The translations under genes were made by a program, and so were the position numbers. Below the pieces are notes generated by a model. It was not told the origin of the DNA. It saw only the letters and a list, made by a program, of their open reading frames with translations, and did no database searches. Shown piece by piece: positions 34,268 to 43,284 of a stretch of 64,000 nt of DNA. Where the stretch lies: assembly GCA_900318395.1 (NCBI GenBank), contig ONKL01000001.1, positions 39,018 to 103,017 on the forward strand. The letters are read 5' to 3'. The stretch comes from an uncultured Prevotella sp. GTDB lineage: Bacteria > Bacteroidota > Bacteroidia > Bacteroidales > Bacteroidaceae. Every line of letters begins with the position of its first letter. Positions within the stretch are counted from its first letter, which is position 1.

Positions 34268-36019
34268 TTATTTGAGATTGTGAATATTATCGGTAGGTGC
34301 CAGGGAGATTGCCAGCATGGTGAGATCGTCGCTCTGCTCGGTATCACCGACGAAATCATGAACGGCTTGCGTCATCCCCTCTATCAGTTCCTTCGGAGAG
34401 ATCCGTCCGGAATGAAGGGCTCGATTAGCCTCTTCGAGAATGCCCGTTTCGCGGAACATCTTCTTGTCTGCATTGAAGGCCTCATTGAGGCCATCGGTAT
34501 AAAGTAGGATTGTAGTCTGCGGTTCTATAACGACCTCCTGAGTCTGATAGGGAGTATTGCGAACAGCCCCAACGGGGAATATACGATTAACGGGCAGCAG
34601 AGAGGCTTCGTGACGGATGATAACAGGTGCCTCGTGGCCAGCATTACAATAGCGCAGCAAGCCCGAACTGAGATCGAGTACACCGATGAACAGCGTGACG
34701 AACATGCGCTGGTGGTTATTCTCGCTCAGATTATGGTTCATCTGCGAAACGATGCGGTCGGGCATACACTCGTCAGAAGAGTAGGCTCGGAACAAGCTCT
34801 TAGTCACCATCATAAACAGGGCGGCAGGCACACCTTTACCACTGACATCACCGATGCAGAAGAAAAGCTGATTGTCGCGCACGAAGAAGTCGTAGAGGTC
34901 GCCTCCTACTTCCCTAGCGGGATCGATACTGGCATAGATATCGAAATCAGGGCGCTGTGGAAAGTCATTAGGCAACATCGACATCTGGATATTACGGGCA
35001 ATGCGCAGCTCACTCTCTATGCGCTCTTTCTGAGTGGTCACTTCCTCCAGCTGGTCGTAGGCCTTTTTCAGCTGACGCATCTGAAGCAGACGCCTATAGA
35101 TATAGGCCGACAGGATCACGGCTATAATAAAAAGACCGCAAACGATGACGATCAGCATCACCCGCTGATGGTGCAGCTGCAGGGTCGAAGTTTCATTCTC
35201 AGCACGAGCAACTTCAAGCTCCAAAGCATTCATCTCAGTGAGTTTGCGCATTTCCTCATTGTACTGCTTGTCTGTCCAGGCCTTATACACCCTGAATGAG
35301 TCGATAGCCTCCTGATTCCGTCCTAATCCGTCGTAGGCAGCTATCTTGAACATCAGCCTTTCTGCTTTATTCGTGATCTTCTCAGCCAGGTCCAGCAACC
35401 TCTGATAGTCGTGCGTGAACTCAGCATGATGGCACTCTGCACTGATGTTTACATCGCCTTCGTAATGGTTGTCTCTGACAACGTCGCGCATCTGTCCGTA
35501 GTAATCCATAAACCTCGCTGTGTCAAGGGGCTCTATTCCAGCTACAGCATCGCACTTCAAAGACAGCAGCGCTATACGGTCTTCACTACTCCATGCAGAA
35601 TGCTTCAGGGCGTTGTCTAAGGCTTTGATGGCTTTCTCCCCTTGACTCCTGTCATTGTAGATATGAGTCAGGAAATAATAGACTTGTATCTTCGGCTTCA
35701 TCTGGGGGAGATTACGCCTCTTGTAATCGATGGATTGCAGCATCAGTTCTTCTGCGCGCTCATACATCCCCATATCCCTAGCGACATGGGCACTGAGATA
35801 AGTCACCATAAAGAAGCCGTATTTGCTGTCGTGCCTGTCAGCATAGTCTCTCATCTCGCCAATCATGTCGATGGCTTTCCTGGTACTGACGTTACCGAGG
35901 ACATAAGTAATCTGATCATACCAGTTATTATAGAGCTGCTCTTCCTCTTCATCACTCTGAGCAGCCATCTGAGCTGAAAAGCACAGACACGATAAAAGCA
36001 AGATCAGATACTTCTTCAT
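34268..36019 (-). CDS. Membrane PP2C-type (RsbU-like) phosphatase of the VgrG operon
   Basis: The 583-residue protein has a signal peptide, a periplasmic TPR-like helical domain (about 25-280), and one transmembrane segment (about 283-308). A short coiled coil (QLEEVTTQKERIESELRIARNIQ) leads to a SpoIIE-type PP2C domain with GGDLYDFF, IGDVSGKG, LLLYTDGLNEA and QSDDLTMLAI. It should dephosphorylate the STAS protein encoded next to it. The layout is the same as in the 705-residue paralogue at 4743-6860. Placement inside a spike operon suggests that firing or expression is tied to an external signal (inference). No RsbW-type kinase is present. Confidence 0.87.
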   Translation of the reverse strand: MKKYLILLLSCLCFSAQMAAQSDEEEEQLYNNWYDQITYVLGNVSTRKAIDMIGEMRDYADRHDSKYGFFMVTYLSAHVARDMGMYERAEELMLQSIDYKRRNLPQMKPKIQVYYFLTHIYNDRSQGEKAIKALDNALKHSAWSSEDRIALLSLKCDAVAGIEPLDTARFMDYYGQMRDVVRDNHYEGDVNISAECHHAEFTHDYQRLLDLAEKITNKAERLMFKIAAYDGLGRNQEAIDSFRVYKAWTDKQYNEEMRKLTEMNALELEVARAENETSTLQLHHQRVMLIVIVCGLFIIAVILSAYIYRRLLQMRQLKKAYDQLEEVTTQKERIESELRIARNIQMSMLPNDFPQRPDFDIYASIDPAREVGGDLYDFFVRDNQLFFCIGDVSGKGVPAALFMMVTKSLFRAYSSDECMPDRIVSQMNHNLSENNHQRMFVTLFIGVLDLSSGLLRYCNAGHEAPVIIRHEASLLPVNRIFPVGAVRNTPYQTQEVVIEPQTTILLYTDGLNEAFNADKKMFRETGILEEANRALHSGRISPKELIEGMTQAVHDFVGDTEQSDDLTMLAISLAPTDNIHNLK

Positions 36020-36040
36020 AAGGATTATTCTGGCTAAAGA

Positions 36041-36505
36041 TCAGTCTTCCTGCCCCAGCTTCATACTATAGCAGACCACATCGTTGTTCGCTGCAAAGAC
36101 GTCGAGACCCTTTTTCCGTTCCTTGGTAAACTGTCCGATTTCACCCAGTTCCAGATCACATAATTTTCTTTGCCGATACAGCTCTTTCTTCCTGACGCTC
36201 TCTTCAAACTTGATGACAGAGGTCATCCCGACGTGATCAAGCACCTCATAGATCTCCTTGGCACAATTTACGAACACGATCTCCGGCTGCTGCCCCAGCT
36301 CCTGAAAAGCATAGAAGATGCATCGGATGCCGCTACTTGAGATGTAGATCAGCCCAGTGACATCGAACACGACTTTTTCTATGCCTTGATTACGATATTT
36401 GGACAGCTCTTCCGTCAAAGCGGGGGAATTGGCGACTGAGAGTTCGTCATCCAGCAAGACGTTTAGCGTCGAACCGTCTTTCTTCACTTCGAAGTTATTT
36501 TCCAT
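36041..36505 (-). CDS. STAS-domain protein (anti-anti-sigma factor type) with C-terminal extension
   Basis: Residues 1-100 form a STAS domain with strand VVFDVTGLIYISSSGIRCI; the serine after the tyrosine-isoleucine pair is the usual phosphorylation site. About 50 further residues (106-154) are charged and not part of the normal fold. STAS proteins bind a HATPase anti-sigma kinase when dephosphorylated. The PP2C phosphatase encoded 21 bp downstream is the obvious partner. The matching kinase is not in this operon, so control must involve a distant gene or a non-standard target. Confidence 0.85.
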   Translation of the reverse strand: MENNFEVKKDGSTLNVLLDDELSVANSPALTEELSKYRNQGIEKVVFDVTGLIYISSSGIRCIFYAFQELGQQPEIVFVNCAKEIYEVLDHVGMTSVIKFEESVRKKELYRQRKLCDLELGEIGQFTKERKKGLDVFAANNDVVCYSMKLGQED

Positions 36506-36524
36506 CCTGTTCTATCATTTATTT

Positions 36525-37166
36525 CTAAATCAAATTGATCTGATTCAGCCAGTTATTATGGGCCTCCTCGATGTCCTTCAACTTTTGGTCACGCAACTTG
36601 TCGCGATGTTCCTCAGTCTTCTGGGTGAGTTTATCAATGACTTTCTTCATACCATCGATATCTTCTTCAGGCTCACCTACCGACAGAATCGCAATCTCAG
36701 CCTTCGCCTTGTCAATGGCAGCCTCCATCAGCGTCTTACACTCCTGATAACAAATATCAACGGCATCCTTCAGGGCATCGTAGCGATTATCGTTCACATC
36801 CGGCATTGTCAGCTCGATGTAGCGCACGTCGTGCTCCTTCATCTCGATGTTCTCGTCAGGACTCTGGATCTTAAAGGAGTCTATCTTCTGCTTGAACTCC
36901 GGATGCACCCGAGCGACGCCATCCATGATAGCCTTGATATCATCGTCATATTTTGGCACGATCCAGATGTGATAGTCGTCCTTTTTGGCGCACGAAGCCA
37001 CCTGCTCCAGGTTCTTCGGTGAGCCTTCGATCATGACTTTGACGGGTATCAATGAGGCAGCTTCTGACTTGATACACAGATTGAGATAGCGGAAGTTCAA
37101 CATTGCCACATAGCCCTTGAGCTTCTCGTACAACTGGTCATATTGATTGGATATAGCACGTTTCAT
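36525..37166 (-). CDS. Protein resembling ribosome recycling factor (RRF-like)
   Basis: The 213-residue protein follows the RRF plan. It has an N-terminal helix (1-30), a small beta domain with EGSPKNLEQVASCAKKDDYH and WIVPKYDDDIKAIM (compare RRF GTPTPLNQVA and IQPWDKS..AIEKAI), then YIELTMPDVNDNRYDAL (compare IPPLTEERRK.L; R128 would match the key arginine). Two long helices ending QKTEEHRDKLRDQKLKDIEE complete it. The RTGRA motif of true RRF is missing, so it is a diverged paralogue rather than the housekeeping factor. No published role is known to me. It lies between the solenoid and STAS genes. The resemblance was judged by eye and needs a profile search. Confidence 0.55.
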   Translation of the reverse strand: MKRAISNQYDQLYEKLKGYVAMLNFRYLNLCIKSEAASLIPVKVMIEGSPKNLEQVASCAKKDDYHIWIVPKYDDDIKAIMDGVARVHPEFKQKIDSFKIQSPDENIEMKEHDVRYIELTMPDVNDNRYDALKDAVDICYQECKTLMEAAIDKAKAEIAILSVGEPEEDIDGMKKVIDKLTQKTEEHRDKLRDQKLKDIEEAHNNWLNQINLI

Positions 37167-37201
37167 ATCTTTTTCTCTTTAAACTATAAACTTTTCATTT
37201 A

Positions 37202-39172
37202 TCACTCATCACTTTTCACTTCCTCGATGCTCAACTTGGCACTCAGACTGCCGCCGCCACCGCCGCCACCGGCAGCAGCACCGTCGTCGATACTTGGCGA
37301 CTTGAAGGCACTCTTGGCCTCCAGACCATCGAAGGATCCCTTCGGAGCCTTGAGTTCGCCCTTGACCTCAGTCTTGTCGTTGATAGTGGTAGCACCAAAG
37401 ATTTCGGTCTTGCTGCCGCCCACAGAGGCGTTGCCGCCGTCGAGCTGTACCACAGCCTTGCCTTCGCCCTGCTGGGCCTCGAAGGTCTTGTCGGCAAAGA
37501 GGCCCATCTCTTCCGATACGGCCTGCAGCTTCTTCGACTTGATGTCTTTCGACTTCGAGCCTACGAACATCTTCTCGCTGACGAGCGTCATCGTGCTGCC
37601 TGCGGCGAGTGCAGAGTCTGTCAACTTCTCCTTATCGACATCCATCGACTTGGCGCTGATGGCCTTCGCGTTCAGGTTGATGCTACCTGTAGCCTTGCCC
37701 TCGGCATCGGCTGCCAGCACGTCGGTCTTCTCGGCACGGATGGCTATCTTGCCGTCCTTCGTCAGAGCCTTCATCTTCGGCTGACCGTCGGCCACCTCGT
37801 AGTCGAGGCTCTCTACGGTGAAGTTCTTCGATTTGAAGATCACGTCGCCCTCTGCGGTATATTCGCCCTTGGTGATATTGCCCTGGTCGTCGCGCTCGAT
37901 GTTCTTCGGATTGGTCGTAGCCACCTCGATGGTCTTGGCGGTGATGCTCACCTTACTATCGGCTGTCAGTTCCTTCTCGGTGAATGCACCGTCTTTCGAC
38001 TCATAGTCGATAGCCTCGATATTCACATTCTTAGAGGCGATGGCCACACGGCCTGTCGCGTTCAGGTTCTTCCCTTGGTTCTCGGCAGCTACCGTCATCA
38101 GGTTGATATTCTCAGTCCTGACGGAGAAATTGCCTCCTTCTACGAGTTTACCCTCGTCGTCGATCATCGCGACGCCCATCCTCGGCGTGCGAATGCTGAT
38201 GCCAGCCTCCCGGTTGGTGTGCAGGTTGCCGTCGCCGTCAGCGGTAGCCACCTTGATGGTCTCGGCCGTAATCTGCATCGAGGCGCCGGTGGTGTTCTTC
38301 TTGAAGTCATCACCCTCCTTGATGTTGCCCTTCTCGGTCTCCAAGGCTTTCTTCTGGCGATTGGCCTCGGCCAGCTGAGAGATGATGTTCACATAAGTCA
38401 TCGTAGCCTGACAGAGCGTTGGCAGTGTCTCCTGTACCTGTTCGTTTACATCGAGCATGTCGAGGGTGTTTACGCGTCCCACCATCGCATCGTCGGAATT
38501 CAGTTTATCTTCCTGGTCGAGCAGCGACTTGATGGTGGCGAACATGCCGTCCACCTGAGTCTTCTGGGCGGTCTTCTTCTCCTCGAGAGTAGAGATCAGC
38601 GAGGTAAGGGCCTCTACCGTTGACTCTATCTGACTCTTGCGCTGCTCACTGGATACCGAAGCCTCCAGCTTCATGGCGTTGTCGGCATGGATTCGGATGC
38701 CGCCCTTGCCTGCCGATGCCGGCGACACAGCGAAGGCACCGGTAGCATCGTTGCTCTCGAGCACGATATTACATGCCTGCGATGTGATCTGCGACATCTC
38801 GCAGACGACGTTTTCCTGCCCGTCGCTGCCGGGGTCGACGGCCACCTGGCGGATGCTGGGTGCGCGATTGACGATATGTCCCGTCTCACCCACACCGTTG
38901 AGCTCCACGCCCTGTCCCTTGATGACCACCTCGCCCATACCGGATATCAGGTCGCCGGTCTCATCGACATTGCCGATGATCACTTTCGGGGCTGAGAGAA
39001 TCAAGCATCTCTCATCGCGGTAGTACTTGAAACCTTCCATCTCCTTGAAGAGGTCGGCCTTCATCTGCTGTATCTCTGCCTTCTGCTTGTGAATCTCTTC
39101 CAGATCCTTCTGTACGCAGTCCTGAAAACTGCCAAGCATGGTCTTCCAATCATCGAATATATAGTCTGCCAT
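37202..39172 (-). CDS. Large protein with coiled-coil start and beta-solenoid-like repeats
   Basis: The 656-residue protein opens MADYIFDDWKTML, then a coiled coil (about 15-45), a strand-rich section (about 50-160) and a second coiled coil (165-270). From about 280 there are many repeats of the form VxIxAKxIxVATxx with spacing near 35-40 residues, resembling trimeric beta-helix needles. It ends in a glycine run (about 635-643) and an EVKSDE tail made by a period-7 repeat. No enzyme domain is recognised. Because it follows the vgrG-like gene by 56 bp, a needle, spike-adaptor or effector-carrier role is likely. The ATG at 39172 is preferred; the earlier start at 39247 would overlap vgrG. Confidence 0.7.
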   Translation of the reverse strand: MADYIFDDWKTMLGSFQDCVQKDLEEIHKQKAEIQQMKADLFKEMEGFKYYRDERCLILSAPKVIIGNVDETGDLISGMGEVVIKGQGVELNGVGETGHIVNRAPSIRQVAVDPGSDGQENVVCEMSQITSQACNIVLESNDATGAFAVSPASAGKGGIRIHADNAMKLEASVSSEQRKSQIESTVEALTSLISTLEEKKTAQKTQVDGMFATIKSLLDQEDKLNSDDAMVGRVNTLDMLDVNEQVQETLPTLCQATMTYVNIISQLAEANRQKKALETEKGNIKEGDDFKKNTTGASMQITAETIKVATADGDGNLHTNREAGISIRTPRMGVAMIDDEGKLVEGGNFSVRTENINLMTVAAENQGKNLNATGRVAIASKNVNIEAIDYESKDGAFTEKELTADSKVSITAKTIEVATTNPKNIERDDQGNITKGEYTAEGDVIFKSKNFTVESLDYEVADGQPKMKALTKDGKIAIRAEKTDVLAADAEGKATGSINLNAKAISAKSMDVDKEKLTDSALAAGSTMTLVSEKMFVGSKSKDIKSKKLQAVSEEMGLFADKTFEAQQGEGKAVVQLDGGNASVGGSKTEIFGATTINDKTEVKGELKAPKGSFDGLEAKSAFKSPSIDDGAAAGGGGGGGSLSAKLSIEEVKSDE

Positions 39173-39228
39173 AATATTTCCTATTTTAATTATTAAACGA
39201 TTACACAACTCCCATCGGGTTACTGTAT

Positions 39229-42200
39229 TTACAGACCCCTCATACACTTCTGAATTAAACCGTTCAGAGCATTATAGGCCTTTTTATCATCTTCGTCCTT
39301 CCAATTCATCGAAATCGTATCCCCATTGTAGCGGGTGTCGAGTTCACCGATGGTACCGTCTTTCTTCATGCTGAGCGTAGTACCAGTACCGAAGAGAATC
39401 TGACCGGTCTTCTGATTACCCCAGGCATTGTATTCATCGTAAGGCACCGTCAGGTTGATCTTGCTGAGAGGGTCGAACTTAGAGTCAGAAACCATGTTGT
39501 CGACCCAATTGCCTGTCTTTTTAAGGGGCTCTTCAAACTCGAGGCTGCTCACGTAGAGCTTCCACATGTTGTCGTTCTCCAGATCTTCGTCGCTGACGGG
39601 CTTGGCTGGCTTCTGGGCAATCTGAGATTTCACAATCGCGCCTTGTCCGTCCAACGTCTTGTCGATGGCCTGCGAGACCATGCCCCAGCCCTCCACGAGG
39701 TTCAGGGCTACGCGGCGATACAGAGCCTTCGTATGCAAATCAAGTCCCTGCAGCGAATCATCGGTCAGATCCGCCCGCGAGTCAGTGATGGCATTTTTAT
39801 CGTCATAGGCATACTTGAAGAATGCAGAATCCTTGCACTTCTCATCCGAGAACGCAGCCTCGATGGCTTTGATATAGTCGGCAGGCGCATACCTGAGCGA
39901 GCGGCTGATGCCGTAGGTCTTCATGTTCTTCAATTTCTGAGGCTCCGAGCGCAGCTTGGCAATGCTCTTCAGCAGTTCGTTGGCCTTCTTCAACAAGTCT
40001 TTCTTGAGTTGCTTACGCTCGTTGATGATGTCATTTTTCGCTGCTTCGACCGCCGTTTTATTGGTCATGTCAATTTTTGAGTCATAACTCTCGACAGCCG
40101 TATCATCCACATCGTTGATGCTATCACTCTTACAGCTGTCATTGAAGCCCAGGTCAGCTTCTTCCAGCTCCTTCGTCTTGGGATCCCAGAGCTTATTCTT
40201 CAGCTTATCATAGTCATTGCAAGGATCAAACAAGCCATATCCATTACAAATACCACTCAATTCAGAGATGATATCGTCAAACTCATTTCGCAGATCCACA
40301 CAGAGATCATATTTCCACTCATAGTTATCAGCCATCTTTTCAACAATGAGCGGCAACTTGCCTATCAGATCTCTCATGGTCGGACCCATTTCGAACAGAT
40401 CACTTTTGGCGATGTTTTCCTGGATGCGCTTCTTTGGATCCCTATAGGCACTATACGGATAGCCAGGCTTCGCACCGCCTGCAGAGAGCATCAGGTAACG
40501 GTTCGACTGAACGGCGAGGGCACCCTCCTGAGGACGCCAGTAAACTTCGAGTACCGAACGGATCAGCGAGAGGTCATAAACGCTATCCACCATTTCGGCC
40601 AACTTCTTGGCCACCACCACCCCCACATCGTACAAGAAGGTTGTCATGCTGAATGGATAGCCGTCGCCGTAACCCGACACGAACTTGTTCTTGATATTCG
40701 TACCCGATACGAGGCTCAGGTTGTTGCCAGCCTCGATCGACACGTTCTTACCCCTGATCTTGATGTCGCCGTTGGGGGCATCGAGCGTGATACCAGTGAA
40801 GGCATTCATCTTCACGTTACCCCAAGGCGAACTGATGCTGATGGCACGCTTGTCGGTAGAGCCGCTGATCTTCCAGATGCCGTATTTGTCGCCGAGCTCC
40901 ACACCGCCCTCGAAGGCCTTGCTTATCTCGTTGTCGCCACCGAAGATGTCGGGGTAGTCGAGAAATCCGGTCACAAGGTTCAGTCCTGGCGTAAAGTTAG
41001 TCATAAAGGCGGTAGCACCCTGACCGTTACCCTCGACCACTTTCAGATACTGACCATTAGGCGACTGCAGCACAGCAGCACCGGTCCTCAGGGCACCTGG
41101 TGTATCCTTCGAGACGGCACCCACCACATAGGGGCGCTCTATATTGTTGTTCACATAGTTCACGAGCACCTTCTCTGCCAGATAGTGCTTGCCGTGGACA
41201 CCCGCTCCTGCAGGACCCGACGAGGCAGCATAGATCAGCCAGGGCGAGGCGTCGGTCACGTCGCGGGCTTTCAGGTCGGATGCCGTGACAGAATCAAACG
41301 CGGGCTTCGCCGACGTGAACTGCCATGGATACTCCACGCGGACGCGGTTCTTCTTGGTAGGATCATCGGCATCGACCACCACGGCCACCTGAGGACCCGA
41401 CTGACGGATATGGCCCGCCGGAATCATCATCGGATAGAACTTCTTGTCGTCGTTCATGCCAATGGCATTCACGCGGAAAACAAGTTTCTTGGAGGGCACC
41501 ACAATCACATCCGTATAATTCTCTATCTTGTAAGAGTTGACCGTCTCCTGCTTGGCCGTGATGCCTGAAATGATATAAGGCTTGTCATCCACCTTGATGA
41601 GCTGTCCTAAGTGCAGGCACGGGGCAAACGTGTCGTAGTCGATCTCAATAGTATTGTGCTCAGCCAGCAGCTCTCCTGCCAGTATGCCGGCATAATCCTT
41701 GGCCTTGATGATGGAGTCGGCCTCCGAGAACTGGAACAGCGTCGTCTTACCGTTATCATACTGCTCGTCGAGCATCGAGATATGCTTCTTCTCTTTATTG
41801 AAGTATAGGTCGTTGTGCTTGTCGTTATACTTACTGGCCAGCGTGTCGGCCTGCGCCCATGCCCACAGGTCATCGACGGCGGTATTGAACATGAAGTTCA
41901 TGAGCGGCTTGCCGTTGGTCAGCACCTGACCTACCTTTTTCAGCCAGTACTTGTCGGCACCGTTCTCCAGACTCGCCATGTCCTTGATGGTGCCGGTCAC
42001 CTTGGCAGCACCGTTCTTCTTCACCTTGCTTTTCAGCACATTATCGTCGTAGGAAGCCTCCAACTCTACCGGTCCCTCGTTCTCCTGCTTGAGCTGCGCC
42101 AGCGGCGTGTTGTGATAGGTAATCGACTTGTAGCCGTCGATAATCTCCACGGCCTTGCTCTCGTCGGCATCGTAGCCGATGCGGAGTTTGCCGTCATAAT

Positions 42201-42942
42201 AGTACATAAACTCACCGTTGCGGTTAGTCGTACGCGCCAGCAGATCGTAGAAACTCTCGTTATACTGCACCAGATAAGGTATGATGTGCTCCTGTTGCCC
42301 TCTCAGCAAGTGTTTCATCTGGGTGGTGTCGCACTTCACGCTCTCGTCCTTCACATAAGGCAACTTAAAGTTGGGCAACTCCTTCTTGAGGATGTCGCCG
42401 CCGAGCTTCTTAGCCGTGAACGAACGGCAGTACTGCGACAGCGTCAACAGCTTGTCGGGGCTGTAGATCTTCAGCATCACCTGCACCTTGTCGGGCTGCT
42501 TACAGGGGATGAACTCGTGCACGTAGAAGTCCTCGCCCACCGTATAGGTCACTTCCTCGTTGTTCTCATTCCTGTTGCTATAAGTCAGCGCCACCCGCTT
42601 ATTGGCAAACATATCGAAGAAGTCCACCTTGCTGAGGTTCACCTTCTGGGTAGTCCTGTCGATATTCGTCGGGGTGATCAGGATTTCAGCCTCTATCTCG
42701 TGAGGGTTGTACATCTTCTGCTGAAGCTGGAAGGTGCCGAGAGAGAGCGAGAAGTTCACATCCATAGCTCCTCCCTTTTCCCATTTTGCATCTTTGGAAG
42801 AAAGGTCCCTCTGTAGCAACGGCATCCGCTTGCTCAATTCACCATTAATTACGTCGTCTCCGACAGATATAGAGACGTCGGTCTTCTGTAACGGCATCCT
42901 GTTAGTGATGACCCCATAGATTGTCAATGTCAATTTCGCCAT
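39229..42942 (-). CDS. VgrG-like spike protein with ~480-residue C-terminal extension
   Basis: The 1237-residue protein has a gp27-like hub (about 1-500) and a gp5/GpV-type OB fold (about 514-620: VVVDADDPTKKNRVRVEYPW, then ERPYVVGAVS). A beta-helix needle follows (about 640-745: WGNVKMNAFTGITLDAPNG, IKIRGKNVSIEAGN), then a helical and strand-mixed C-terminal region (about 760-1237) with no domain I know. Such extensions often carry the toxic or cargo domain in evolved VgrGs. A -7 box TACCTTTG (minus, 42979-42972) precedes it. It is the first of six co-oriented genes spaced 9-56 bp apart. Confidence 0.82.
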   Translation of the reverse strand: MAKLTLTIYGVITNRMPLQKTDVSISVGDDVINGELSKRMPLLQRDLSSKDAKWEKGGAMDVNFSLSLGTFQLQQKMYNPHEIEAEILITPTNIDRTTQKVNLSKVDFFDMFANKRVALTYSNRNENNEEVTYTVGEDFYVHEFIPCKQPDKVQVMLKIYSPDKLLTLSQYCRSFTAKKLGGDILKKELPNFKLPYVKDESVKCDTTQMKHLLRGQQEHIIPYLVQYNESFYDLLARTTNRNGEFMYYYDGKLRIGYDADESKAVEIIDGYKSITYHNTPLAQLKQENEGPVELEASYDDNVLKSKVKKNGAAKVTGTIKDMASLENGADKYWLKKVGQVLTNGKPLMNFMFNTAVDDLWAWAQADTLASKYNDKHNDLYFNKEKKHISMLDEQYDNGKTTLFQFSEADSIIKAKDYAGILAGELLAEHNTIEIDYDTFAPCLHLGQLIKVDDKPYIISGITAKQETVNSYKIENYTDVIVVPSKKLVFRVNAIGMNDDKKFYPMMIPAGHIRQSGPQVAVVVDADDPTKKNRVRVEYPWQFTSAKPAFDSVTASDLKARDVTDASPWLIYAASSGPAGAGVHGKHYLAEKVLVNYVNNNIERPYVVGAVSKDTPGALRTGAAVLQSPNGQYLKVVEGNGQGATAFMTNFTPGLNLVTGFLDYPDIFGGDNEISKAFEGGVELGDKYGIWKISGSTDKRAISISSPWGNVKMNAFTGITLDAPNGDIKIRGKNVSIEAGNNLSLVSGTNIKNKFVSGYGDGYPFSMTTFLYDVGVVVAKKLAEMVDSVYDLSLIRSVLEVYWRPQEGALAVQSNRYLMLSAGGAKPGYPYSAYRDPKKRIQENIAKSDLFEMGPTMRDLIGKLPLIVEKMADNYEWKYDLCVDLRNEFDDIISELSGICNGYGLFDPCNDYDKLKNKLWDPKTKELEEADLGFNDSCKSDSINDVDDTAVESYDSKIDMTNKTAVEAAKNDIINERKQLKKDLLKKANELLKSIAKLRSEPQKLKNMKTYGISRSLRYAPADYIKAIEAAFSDEKCKDSAFFKYAYDDKNAITDSRADLTDDSLQGLDLHTKALYRRVALNLVEGWGMVSQAIDKTLDGQGAIVKSQIAQKPAKPVSDEDLENDNMWKLYVSSLEFEEPLKKTGNWVDNMVSDSKFDPLSKINLTVPYDEYNAWGNQKTGQILFGTGTTLSMKKDGTIGELDTRYNGDTISMNWKDEDDKKAYNALNGLIQKCMRGL

Positions 42943-43120
42943 AATTTTATATTTATAGATTAAGTCTACTGCAAAGGTACATAAAATTTTTAAAATACCA
43001 CATATATTCTTGATTATTTTTGTTTTTTAACACTTTTCGTCATCAGCCATAGGGTGCTGAGCAGTTACTCATCGACCCTCGTCATTTTCGCTGAAGATTT
43101 CAGCCGATTCGCTGAACAGA

Positions 43121-43152
43121 TTTGCAGGAGCGGAGATTCCGCCGTACCTTTG
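43121..43152 (+). promoter_or_regulatory. Consensus promoter of a second small RNA candidate
   Basis: TTTG (43121-43124), 20 nt, TACCTTTG (43145-43152). Confidence 0.7.
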
Positions 43153-43157
43153 CATCG

Positions 43158-43268
43158 TCAAAACACATGAGAATAGTTTTTTCATACATAAGAATTGGTT
43201 ATTGTTAGTTAGTTAATTTGGTTAGTAAAGTTCAGGGCCTGCAGCGATGCAAGCCCTGAATGCTTTTA
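43158..43268 (+). ncRNA. Candidate ~105-nt small RNA
   Basis: The predicted transcript has an A/T-rich body with GTTAGTTAG words and ends in a strong hairpin at 43231-43260 (TTCAGGGC and TGCA paired around a GCGA tetraloop, one mismatch), followed by a weak T tract (TGCTTTTA). The layout is the same as the RNA at 33719-33814, which lies at the other end of the VgrG operon. Confidence 0.5.
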
Positions 43269-43284
43269 TGCAGGAAATCAATCG

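Noticed and set aside
41815-42816. 333-codon frame opposite the VgrG-like gene
   Set aside because: Leucine/valine-rich shadow of a real coding frame; no promoter or domain supports it.
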